Source: Hemileia vastatrix (taxonomy: Eukaryota > Basidiomycota > Pucciniomycetes > Pucciniales > Zaghouaniaceae). Taken from it: a stretch of DNA of 64,000 nt. Positions 55,291-64,000 of the stretch are shown here, one piece after another. Within the stretch, counting starts at the first letter, position 1. Each line of letters starts with the position of its first letter. The notes under the pieces were generated by a model, which was not told the origin of the DNA, ran no database searches, and saw only the letters and a list, made by a program, of their open reading frames with translations. A program made the translations under genes and the position numbers. The stretch covers positions 20,976,501 through 21,040,500 of the forward strand of contig JASXTE010000015.1 of NCBI GenBank assembly GCA_030280995.1, in the 5' to 3' direction.

Positions 55291-55748
55291 GCATCAAAGA
55301 GGTTTGTAAGTTACACTGCTTGTCAGTAATTGATATAGGGTATAATTATGTTTTCGTACTCAATACGATTTGTGCCCTTTTTACGATTACTGGCTATAGA
55401 TCCTTCGGATTTTATAGTTCGAGCAAGTTCCTCATTGGAATAAACGGTGAGACATAAAAAAGTAATTATTATATGTTGAGTCAAAACCACGTATCTGAGC
55501 ACAATCAAACAAAGATGTTATATATCAGATTTATTTTTGCGTAAAAGATTGTTCTACATATAAATGACTATTAGCTCTTACAATATTTTATTACAAAGCA
55601 TTTTCTAAGCTGAAAGATATATGCTTTCAAGAAATCCGGAAGCTTATAAGGATTATAGTTTTTAAATCAATAGAAATACGTAGCTGGTGAAGTAATATAT
55701 GATTTTAACGTTGTAATTTTCTGATGGGAATAAACATCATGTAAACTA
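55291..55748. other. Unassigned, no gene seen
   Basis: A minus-strand frame (55323-55508) with a polar stretch (SNEELARTIKSEGS) could be a further exon of the same unidentified gene, but splice sites are not convincing. The rest is AT-rich. Confidence 0.3.
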
Positions 55749-55859
55749 TGTTATGGTGTTACCATACTATGTACTTAGCTAGTCTCTCATCAGTATATAG
55801 TGTAGCCTCCGAATACATCGGAGACCTTTCCCTGGTTCTGCAAGGCATCATTCTCTACA
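55749..55859 (+). repeat. TRIM 5' LTR
   Basis: 111 bp, from TGTTATGGTGTTACC to TCATTCTCTACA. It contains the inverted pair CTCCGA/TCGGAG (55807-55832). Confidence 0.9.
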
Positions 55860-55863
55860 GGTT

Positions 55864-56073
55864 ATGGGCCGTCTCGCTCGTGGAGAACCCTTCGTAGAAC
55901 CCCGTTCATTGCAACGATACTGCAATTTCCCTCCTCCTCATGGTGTATGGGCGCCATATTCTCAATTCTACTCTCAAAACAGTGTATGGGCGCTGTTCTC
56001 GCCTCAGCCAAAAAAAAATGGCATTTTCCTCTCTAAATTTGGTGTATGGGCGCCATCTTATCATCCTGCCTAA
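55864..56073 (+). CDS. Short ORF starting in the TRIM primer site
   Basis: The ATG is within the primer sequence GGTTATGGGCC. The 69-residue frame carries three copies of a G-V-W-A-P-like motif (HGVWAPYSQF, SVWALF, GVWAPSYHPA), from the triplicated GTGTATGGGCG sequence. A longer frame (55940-56464, 174 residues) overlaps in another phase. No family is recognised, and neither frame is clearly the coding one. Confidence 0.25.
   Translation: MGRLARGEPFVEPRSLQRYCNFPPPHGVWAPYSQFYSQNSVWALFSPQPKKNGIFLSKFGVWAPSYHPA
55941..56056 (+). repeat. Three GTGTATGGGCGCCAT motifs in the TRIM
   Basis: Copies at about 55941, 55982 (GTGTATGGGCGCTGT) and 56041, spaced about 41 and 59 bases. The second is the least conserved. 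Confidence 0.75.
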
Positions 56074-56678
56074 CAAAGGCATCCGCTCCGCTATGGTGTG
56101 TGAGGCATCTTCCCTCATCGTGATTTGCGACGATACGAGCAAAACTTTTTGCCACAAACTATTCTCAAAACCCACCTCGTTAACCACCCCTTTCTCTAAA
56201 TCTTGTACCTTCGCCACATGCTGGCCTCAACAGGCAGCATTCCCGAAACCCCATTATCTCATTTCTCTAAAGTCACCAATCAATCAGAAGCAAGTCCGGA
56301 AATCTACCATTTCACACACCGCTCACAATTCCCTTCTTGCTCAATCCTCAATTTTCATACCGAATATCTCAAATCTCAGTTCACTCTCACCTCACCTACT
56401 CCATCAAGTTTCTTATTTTCCTTCAATTTCTACTCCAATACTTGGTGATTTGTTGATGTCTTGATGGGGGGGATGTACAAATTTTTCTTATAATTTTTCT
56501 TTATTTTCATTAAATACTTTTAAACTACAAACTGGAATAATTTAGCTTCTTAGTGTATTGTCTTTTAACATTTTTAACACACTCTTTTTAAATTAGTTTA
56601 CTATTCCCTTTCATTGTCACTCGTTACAATCTTTTATTATTAGTGTAGGGTGATGTTCGTCTAACTAAGTGGGGGGGA

Positions 56679-56789
56679 TGTTATGGTGTTACCATACTAT
56701 GTACTTAGCTAGTCTCTCATCAGTATATAGTGTAGCCTCCGAATACATCGGAGACCTTTCCCTGGTTCTGCAAGGCATCATTCTCTACA
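56679..56789 (+). repeat. TRIM 3' LTR
   Basis: 111 bp, identical by eye to the 5' copy. The AACTA duplication follows. Confidence 0.9.
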
Positions 56790-56924
56790 AACTACGCCTA
56801 TTTATTATCCCAAGCCTTTCATATCGAGGCCCTACACTCTGATCTTATTGTTCCATATCGGGAGGACCAGGATGAAGCAAGATCGTTTGAAAAATTAACG
56901 ACTTCGTTGTGATAGCACAGTAAG

Positions 56925-57880
56925 GCTATGTAAAACTTTTTGACTGGTCAAGCATTGAGCTTCAGACTTTTTTTTGACAGCTAAGATGTATTTAATGCCA
57001 CGGAAGTAAGAGCAATGGGGAGAGATGAAGAGGAAAACTGATCTAGTGCCACAAAATCACTGCAACTGTCAAAGACTATCTGCAGTTCAACTTTTGTCAT
57101 GTCATTTAATATCCAAATCTATTTATTATTTTTCCAACATTTTCGGATGTAGCTGTACCTTAAGATATTGCTGTCAGTCGTAGTCCCGAAATGAACTGAT
57201 ATGTATTACCAGAAATGAAGTACCGCTACATCCAGGAATGTTGAAACAAAAACATGAAAGTTTTAAATCTTTTTGGCAGGCCAAAAATTAAGCTGAATAC
57301 CATTTATGGCAGCTATAATTCTTCAAGAAGTACGTAGAGGAATGAGAGGAATGTTTCGAGATCAGTAGCGAAATTGATCTAGAACTGAAAAATGAACTAC
57401 AAAGGTCATAAAAGTTTTAAAAAGCTCTGTTTGTTTCAACATTATTGGGTCTTTCTGTACCTGCAGGCACTCCATCAGTCGTAATTATGGAATAAACCAT
57501 TAAGTGTTAAAAAAATGAATTGCTTACACTTCCGAAAATATTGAAACAAAAACAAGCAAATTTAAACCTTGTGGCAGGCTGAAACAGGGGCTGGATACTT
57601 TTTATGACAGCTATGGTTCTTCTAGCAGTATGTACAAGAATGAGAGGAATGATTCGAGATCAGTAGCAAAATTGATCTAGTATTCAAAATGAGCTATAAA
57701 CAACGAAAACCATTTGCAGCTCAATTTTTGCCCTGTCAAAAAGTTTTAAAAAGTTTTGTTTGTTTCACTATTATTGGGTAAAGCTGTTATTTTAGGCACT
57801 CGGAAAGTCGTGATTCTGGAAAAGATGTATTAATAAAAGACTTACTGCTACATCTAAAAATGTTGAAGGGACCGCCTAAC
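56925..57880. repeat. Three degenerate tandem units of about 320 bases
   Basis: Units begin near 56925, 57242 and 57540. Shared landmarks are TTGAAACAAAAAC, GGCAGG, ACAGCTA, AATGAGAGGAATG, GAGATCAGTAGC and AAATTGATCTAG. They are much diverged and non-coding. The third copy runs into the LINE at about 57890. Confidence 0.65.
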
Positions 57881-57894
57881 ACTACGACACATTT

Positions 57895-58372
57895 TTGTTT
57901 CGCCATGGGGCGCAACAATTACGCAACAGTTGTGCAACAGTTACGAAGGCTGTCTCTTGGGGAGGAAAACATGCGGCAGTATTTGATTTCTCTAAAACAA
58001 AATGGATCATGCTAACCAAACGCCCATCCCTCCTCAAATCTCCTCCTGCTCTCCGCTTTGTTGGCTGCCTCCTCCCTCCATCTCCCAATCTCAAATGGCT
58101 AGGGGTCCTTTTGGATCCCACACTCTCATTCAAACCCAACGGCACCAAATTGATTGCCTCTGGCTTTCAAGCTGTGGCCTTAATCCACAGGCTGGCCTCA
58201 TCAGGGTGGGGCATTCCCTTAAAACAATACAAAACACTCATCACTTCCCTTATTCACTCACGCACAGACTATGCTGCAATCGTGTGGCACAATACAAAAA
58301 AGAACACACGTACTACTAGACTCCTGCAAGTGGTTGACAACAAAGCCATGCACAGGGCTCTAGGATGTTTTC
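57895..58372 (+). pseudogene. LINE reverse transcriptase C-terminal part
   Basis: The open frame carries the post-RT segment of non-LTR retrotransposons: KTKWIMLTKRP, then LKWLGVLLDPTLSFKP, and a thumb/connection region (YKTLITSLIHSRTDYAAIVW). The catalytic RT core is not present, because the element is truncated at its 5' side near 57895-57940. The frame is cut by a solo LTR at 58373 and continues in phase at 59185. Confidence 0.75.
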
Positions 58373-59179
58373 TGTCAAGGTGAGCTTTAACGTCTAGAAG
58401 ATTTTCTAGGTATTCCAAGGGTGACAATGGTGGTTTTAGAAGACTCAAGATATGGTACGTATTTCTCTTACAGTTGTAAAGATTTATTACTCAAAGAAAA
58501 GAGGTAAGATTTGTAAATCTTATTACAATTATTGATTCAGAATTACGGGATGTAAGTACTAAGTCAGTAATAAATAGTAATAAAATTTAATAGTAGTATT
58601 GGTTTGTAAAAAAAATGTAAGTAAAAAGGAATGTCCTCAAAAGTACAAAAAGAGAGGGCCTTTTATAGGCAAAGGTGTGAGAAATAAAAAGACGGAGTTA
58701 ACACCACCTAATACAAGGGTGTGGGAAAAAGAAACTAATTAAAGAGTGTATGTGAAATAATAAGAGTTATACTAAATAGTGCATAAATAAAAGTATTTAT
58801 TTTATTTGAAATAAAAATCTGAATCCCTTGGTCTGTCACATTTAGTGCAAGAACATTTGATTTAAAATATTGAATCAATAAAATCTAAATAAAGGAATTT
58901 GAAAAGTTTTCTTCTTTTTATAACTTTATATTTTTTAATACTAATTTTATTCCCTCTCATCTGTATTATTGAGCACGGTGTTTGGGAGTAAAAATATATG
59001 TGACAGTTACTTATTTTTTATTAATTATTTACATCACTTATTGTACTTAGCTAGTTAGTTGTAAGTAATACATAAGTAGTTTGTAAATAATTAATTATTA
59101 ATAAGGATTAAAAGGTGTGGCTTCTTCTCAGTAAGATAATTAATTATTTTACTGGGTAAGTCTAGTTGCCTGGCTGACA
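58373..59179. repeat. Solo LTR inserted in the LINE
   Basis: 807 bp starting TGTCAAGG and ending GGCTGACA. A perfect TTTTC duplication lies at 58368-58372 and 59180-59184. It has no internal coding region. It does not obviously match other LTRs in the window, so it comes from another family. It is the product of recombination between two LTRs. Confidence 0.85.
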
Positions 59180-59184
59180 TTTTC

Positions 59185-59751
59185 GTTCTACCCTGATCCC
59201 TCTTTTATTACATGACTCATCTTCCCTACCCAGCAAACAGCGACTTGACCTAGTCACCCTTCGCGCTTGGGCCCGCCTTCTCACTACTCCCTCCTCCAAC
59301 CCAATGGCTTGTCTTGCCAAAACCTCTGTCCACTCCCCTTTCCCAAAACTTCACCCTCACCAGCTACACCACCTCTTGTCCTCAAACCCTTTCCCCTCCT
59401 CCTTCCCTCTAAATTTCCTTGCCATCAGAAACACATTTATCCTCCCACCCTGGCATTCCCCTCTTTTTCTAGGCCACGTAGGCCTTACCAAACAGAAAGC
59501 CTGTGCCGAAATCCTTTTCACCTTACTCACCCTCCCTCTCTCCTCCTACTCTATTTATACTGATGGATCCAGATCCCAAGAAGGAGCCCTTGCAGCCACT
59601 TTTGACCATGGCCAAAAGCTCCCTTATGTTGTAAGAGTGTGAGATTCCCATCTGTTCTCAGTTTTTGAAACAGAACTAGTGGGAATTCTCCTAGGTCTCT
59701 CACTCTTTCTTAATAACGCTTTCATCACACTATACCCGTTATGGTAAGGTA
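59185..59751 (+). pseudogene. LINE connection and RNase H domain
   Basis: It continues the LINE frame after the solo LTR. The linker (LVTLRAWARLL) leads to an RNase H domain with SIYTDGSRSQEGALAA (first catalytic Asp) at about 59545. After a TGA at 59641 it reaches FETELVGILLGLS (catalytic Glu). It is cut at 59751 by the Ty3 insertion. RT followed by RNase H fits I/Jockey/Tad-like LINEs; I cannot choose among them. Confidence 0.75.
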
Positions 59752-60855
59752 AACTCTTACAGTCGCCTTGCTGTAAGCAGAATCCGGAGGAGATATGTGG
59801 ATTTAGCTGAAAACCCTGTCCTTCCAATAAAAATAACAAAGTAGGTGTTCTAAATCACTAAGCTAACCAATCTACTTGGATCCGATTGATGAAAATAATG
59901 AAACTCTAAAATAATTAACGCTTATTGAGATTTAAATAAAAGTGGCTGTTGAGAAAGAAATACTGATAACAACAATTAAGGTGTACCAGTGAAAGATCTG
60001 AAAAGATTCACTTTTATCTTTTTATAATAATTTGAATTTTTATGAGACAGAAATAATCAAGTCCCAGTGATGAAGACCTTTCTAAAGATACCCTATATGA
60101 AGTGTGATTTAAATTGTTGAATTGTATTTCTAAAATGTTATAAGGGTATTATAACTTATTTAATTTGTTGAGTAATAAAAAATGAGACCGTGGTAGATAA
60201 AGATTAGGCTGTATGATGTTCCCCCCCCCTCAATTTCGAGTTTGAGAGGCGCTTAAGTATTCCTAGTCACGTGCCTAAGTTTTCCCCTCCAGAGCTCTCC
60301 CAGAGTCAATCCGGAGTCCGTACGGAGTTGAAGCGGAGTCCGAACGGAGTCCGTACAGAGTCGAAACGGAGTCCAAACGGAGTCCAAGCGGACTCAATTA
60401 GAACCTTTAAAACTATAATAAAAAATCTAGAAAAATTACACATGATAGAGCCACTTCCTCTTTACATTCCAAACTAATTTTCGTAGTCTGCGCAGCTCTA
60501 ATCACCCCGTGAAAATCCATCAAAGTTAAGTAATTTCTAAAAACATAAATATTTCTATAAAACTTTAAAATTCATTTAAAAATATAATAAAAATAGTAAA
60601 GATTCTGGGAAAATTTCACAAGGTTCTTGAGTGACTCGACTTGATACTTATAAACTCTTCAGACCGTAAAAATAAGTTTTCTCCGTAAAATAAATTGTTT
60701 TTTGCGTAGGCATTTGCTTTTAACCAATTTCTTCATATTTAGAACTCAAATAAATTAAATAAAACCCTTTTATAAAAAATAATAGCGCCAATCTTGCACA
60801 CCGTAATAACTCCATTTACGTATTTTGGTGCCGTACTAAACTTTAGGCTACCACA
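59752..60855 (-). repeat. 3' LTR of the second Ty3-1 copy (copy C)
   Basis: 1104 bp with full TGGTAAGG and CTACCACA ends. The internal CGGAGTC-type array is the longest of the three LTRs (about eight units, 60305-60400). Confidence 0.9.
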
Positions 60856-63492
60856 TCCTCCCTCCAATTGAGAATGTCCCCATTCTTATAACTTTGCATA
60901 AGTGGTTGAGCAATTCCAAAAGAATTATCTTTTCCAATAAAATAATTTGATAAATTTGTTTAAGCTGGTCTTCTTTTAATTCTTTATAATAAAAACATTG
61001 TTTCTTCTTCTCTGGCTTGATATAACATAAAATAATATAATATAAATCTTGTGATGATTCCACTACAAGAGCAAGGTTTGAATCCCTTCAGACTCCCATT
61101 AACCAGTCTTCCTTCTTGTCACAGCATTGAGAGAGTGGATCTTCCTATGAGTGGAATACTCCTGATTCCAACATCATAGGGCCCCCCACTGAGCCAAATT
61201 CTATGATTCCAATCTCACCATAAGGTCCTCCAAGCTTCACACCAAAAAAAAATGGCCTAACTATGAGGCACTAAAAAAATCATTCCCTAAAATCCAACTA
61301 CCATCCTAACTTCTGATTCCTTCATCACAATTTTCAAACTTTGCTATACAGCAAACCCATAAAATACTTTTGCCAGGCTTCCAATAATAATATTAACTTT
61401 AGACCATGTTAAAGCGCCACAAATTTTACCTAATTAACCATTATGCTTTCCTTAGAATCATCACCACCTAAAATTTTAGCCTCCTAAAGCTTATCAACAC
61501 CCAATTCCAGAAATAATTGAATAACTAGTTTAGAGTCTTAGTGGACAGTGATAAATTAAAAGATTGAATTGAGTTATCCAAACAAGATTGACATTCCAGT
61601 TTAAAGTCTTGGTGGACCAAACATTTAATTGATTGCCAGTTTATGGTCTTGGTGGACCAAAGATCATTTAAATGCATAAATAACTTGAAATATTCCTAAG
61701 TAAGGCCTAGGCTTGACCAAAGATTGAATAAACTTGATAATCCAGTTTAATGTCATAGTGGACCAAACATTTGATGGACAAGAAATCCAGTTTAAGGTCA
61801 TGGTGGACCCAACAGCTTGATAACAGTTCAGTTTAAGGTCTTGGTGGACCTAACATTTGATCACACTCCAGTTTAAGGTCTTGGTGGACCTAACATTTGA
61901 TTGATAAAATTAAAAATAAAAAAATCTGTCTCCCAAAAATATCCATAAAATCTTGAACATTCTTGAAATTCAGTTTAAAGTCTTGAAGGACTAATAGCTC
62001 CAATAAAAAATCTTTAATGAAAGTCTTGAAAATTAGCCAGTTTAAAGTCTTGGAGGACTAATAGCTCCAAAATTCTTATAAAACCTTAAAGAACGTCTTG
62101 AACAGTAGCCAGTTTAAAGTCTTGGAGGACTAACAGATCCAAAATACTTATAAAAAAAACCTTAAAGAACGTCTTGAACAGTATCCAGTTGAAAGTCTTG
62201 GAGGACTAACAGCTGTCTTGAAGTAAAATCCCATAGGTATTGAGTTCCCCTAGACCCTGTTTCCTGTCTAAACTATATGAATAAACTAAAAAGAATAGTG
62301 ACTAAAAAATAAAACTAAGAAATATAATAATAATTTTTATTTAATTAAATATTATTATTATTATTATTATTTTTTTTTTTATTTATTTATATTTTATTAT
62401 TATTATTATTTTTTTTTTATTTTTAATTTTTTAATTTTTTATTTTTATTTTAATTTTATTTTTTTTATTATTATTATTATTATTATTTTTTTTTTATTTT
62501 AATAAAAGATTTTAGAAAAGATAGGTTTAAAATAAAAGTTAAAATTGAATTTTAAAGAAAGATAAATGAACGTGAAAAGAAAGATAAAAAAAGTAATAAA
62601 AAAATTTTTTTTAAAATAAAATTATAAAAGATGCCCCCCCGGCCATTTGATGAGCCGTACCCTCAACATCATACCCACATCCAAGTGCAACTTGATGTGG
62701 TTACACAATTTTGAGAAATTGAAAAGAAAAGAAAATAAATGAAGGTTTTTAGAAGATAATTTTTATAATAATGATCACTGGGTGGGCTCCCTCCAATTTA
62801 TAAAAATGATTAGAGATTACCAGTGAGCATCACCTTTACAATAATTCATAATATATATTAAAGAAAAGAAATCACAATCTAACATAAAAAAAATCAAAAA
62901 CAAAATAAAATAAAATAAATCTTGAATCCGGCGTTGAGAGCGGTGTCTCTTGATTCGTTCCAGTTTATAGTCTTAGTGGACTTCCTATAATTAAAAGACA
63001 AAACCAGGATTCAACTAGAAATAGGGAAAATTTTGGAAACGAACATTATGGGGTAATTGTGTATAGAGCCGCCAGCCCATCAATTATCCCCACACTTGCC
63101 AATATTAAATTAAGAAGGTTCCCCTGTGAACACTTCTTCCAATAAATTTTAAAAATTTTCCAACACTATCTTCACCCATATTTTAAGAATTTTAAATTTT
63201 GAAAATTTTCAATGAAGGTTTTCTCCCATTTTGTTATGTTTCATCACAGTTTCGTCGCCCATATGCAGTGTAACGATAGTAAAGTATTTTTGATAAAAAT
63301 AAGAATATAGTTTATACTCGTTGCGGAGGAATCCATAAAATTTGGTAGATATCATAGTTTATCCTCATTGCGGAGGAATCCATAAAATTTCATCAATATC
63401 ATAGTTTATCCTCATTGCGGAGGTATCCATAAAATTTTGTCAATATCATAGTTTATCCTCATTGCGGAGGAATCCATAAAATTTCATCGATA
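60856..63492 (-). other. 3' non-coding region of the second Ty3-1 copy
   Basis: No gene. It contains an AT-rich start, the hairpin array, an (ATT)n and T-rich tract (62345-62510), the GATGAGC block (62640), the paralogous empty site for the chromovirus (62940-62955) and the tandem CCTC/GAGG array (63300-63515). Confidence 0.75.
61520..62215 (-). repeat. Array of about 11 covarying hairpin repeats
   Basis: The counterpart of 6826-7530. Here AAGGTCTTGGTGGACC and AAGGTCATGGTGGACC copies have perfect GGTC/GACC arms, and AAGTCTTGGAGGACT copies have AGTC/GACT arms. Confidence 0.8.
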
Positions 63493-63515
63493 TCATAGTT
63501 TATCCTCATTGCAAA
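63300..63515 (-). repeat. Five tandem CCTC/GAGG hairpin repeats at the pol end
   Basis: Units of 47 to 48 bases, AGTTTATCCTCATTGCGGAGG plus spacer. The last unit overlaps the pol stop codon, and in it the pairing is damaged (CATTGCAAAGG). Confidence 0.8.
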
Positions 63516-64000
63516 GGAAGACTTCAGCACTCCTGGTGTCTCTAGGATAGAACTGTTTCACTTGATTGGCCGCTACCCTCTTCTTCAATACTACTCCATC
63601 CAACTCTTCTAACACATATGAACCGCCGGAAACTTGCTCCTTGATTTTATACGTTCCATTCCACCTATCTGAAAATATCTTTCCCCACTGACTTTCCAAA
63701 CTCCTATTATACACCAGAACCATATCACCTGGGTTCAAAGGTTTCCTTAATCGATGTGCCAACCGCTCATCCCAATATCTGACTGATTGATTTCGGATCT
63801 TCATCATCCGCCAATATGCCTTTTCTAAATATTCTTCTTTCTTTTCTAGCTGCATCATTCTTGCACACAATAATTCTTCAGTAGTTTTGACCGTGTCCCA
63901 GTCAACTCCAAGATATGATTCAGCTTCTAAATCAACCGGTAAAACTGCTTTCTGTCCAAAAACAAGTTCATAAGGTGAGAATCCAGTCGTCCTTTTGGCA
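63493..64000 (-). CDS. Ty3-1 family integrase C-terminus, partial
   Basis: It is open from the window edge to a TGA at 63493. It has RTTGFSPYELVFGQKAVLP-type sequence, then a helical stretch (MMQLEKKEEYLEKAY) and the GPY-like module (FSDRWNGTYKIKEQ), ending LCNEDKL. The usual G-P-Y reads G-T-Y here. The in-frame stop that Ty3-1 has near 18551 is absent in the part that can be compared. Confidence 0.75.
   Translation of the reverse strand, partial: AKRTTGFSPYELVFGQKAVLPVDLEAESYLGVDWDTVKTTEELLCARMMQLEKKEEYLEKAYWRMMKIRNQSVRYWDERLAHRLRKPLNPGDMVLVYNRSLESQWGKIFSDRWNGTYKIKEQVSGGSYVLEELDGVVLKKRVAANQVKQFYPRDTRSAEVFLCNEDKL

Larger units (their letters stand above)
55749..56789 (+). mobile_element. TRIM-like miniature LTR retrotransposon, 1041 bp
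   Basis: Two 111-bp LTRs (55749-55859 and 56679-56789) appear identical, with TG/CA ends. A perfect AACTA duplication lies at 55744-55748 and 56790-56794. A primer site GGTTATGGGCC (55860-55870) matches the half-tRNA-iMet site of the copia elements. The polypurine tract AGTGGGGGGGA (56668-56678) abuts the 3' LTR. The 819-base interior has no pol motif, so it must depend on another element, plausibly a copia. LTR identity implies recent movement. Confidence 0.9.
59752..64000 (-). mobile_element. Ty3-1 family element, 3' part (continues past window)
   Basis: LTR 59752-60855, polypurine tract, 3' non-coding region with the hairpin array, then the pol end. Same order as 5030-8226 plus 17456-18416, but without the chromovirus. 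The five bases CGTTA (59747-59751) are the expected target copy. The 5' half lies beyond the right edge. Confidence 0.9.

Noticed and set aside
1..64000. tRNA and rRNA genes
   Set aside because: No cloverleaf or rRNA core was recognised. tRNA-like words are the primer sites of the retroelements.

Overview
This is a eukaryotic, almost certainly fungal, repeat-rich stretch. Introns are short (about 49 to 69 bases), with GTAAGT-like donors, CTAAC/CTGAC-like branch sites and CAG/TAG acceptors. The Ty3 integrase wording (DAVHIKEG, VARDDLSGWVEAAPL) is one I associate with basidiomycetes. A rust-lineage basidiomycete (Pucciniomycotina) is my best guess, as inference only. No clearly intact housekeeping gene is visible. 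About 90% of the window is transposable elements, many nested.

Layout. 1-745 is a broken chromovirus fragment. About 1143-5029 is the 3' end of an old minus-strand Ty3 element holding two plus-strand zinc-cluster-like genes (1911-2502 and 3073-4305). 5030-26174 is a minus-strand Ty3 element (Ty3-1). It was split at 8227-17450 by a young plus-strand chromovirus with near-identical LTRs and a TGTGG target duplication. 26175-28563 carries two more plus-strand zinc-cluster-like genes, one intact (303 aa, three exons). 28564-36444 is a second, decayed minus-strand Ty3 element (Ty3-2). 36445-42051 is a minus-strand Ty1/copia relic. 42052-43818 plus 53836-about 54430 is an older copia relic. It was split by a young copia (43819-53830, identical 660-bp LTRs, CTTTT duplication), which was itself split by a 4625-bp DNA transposon (48430-53054, ATT duplication). 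54431-55748 is unassigned. 55749-56789 is a 1041-bp TRIM-like miniature LTR element. 56925-57880 holds three degenerate repeats of about 320 bp. 57895-59751 is a LINE interrupted by a solo LTR (58373-59179) and then by a third Ty3-1 family copy (59752 to the window end).

How the parts relate. Both copia elements with a recognisable leader and the miniature element share a primer site matching the anticodon half of initiator tRNA-Met, so the miniature could use copia machinery in trans. The Ty3-1/Ty3-2 family carries a distinctive repeat. In sense orientation it is a 4-bp stem, a 6-base loop, and a TAAACT tail. Its arms change together (CCTC/GAGG, GGTC/GACC, AGTC/GACT). Inside the polyprotein it encodes L-x-x-E-x-K-L, and it is multiplied beyond the pol stop codon.

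Most interesting: this covarying hairpin/peptide repeat; an overlapping reading frame in the chromovirus gag leader that a well-formed intron would open; the zinc-cluster-like genes lying antisense in Ty3 3' regions; the DNA transposon with a perfect 18-bp palindrome in each terminal repeat; and the TRIM. All similarity statements come from reading the sequence; no database was searched.
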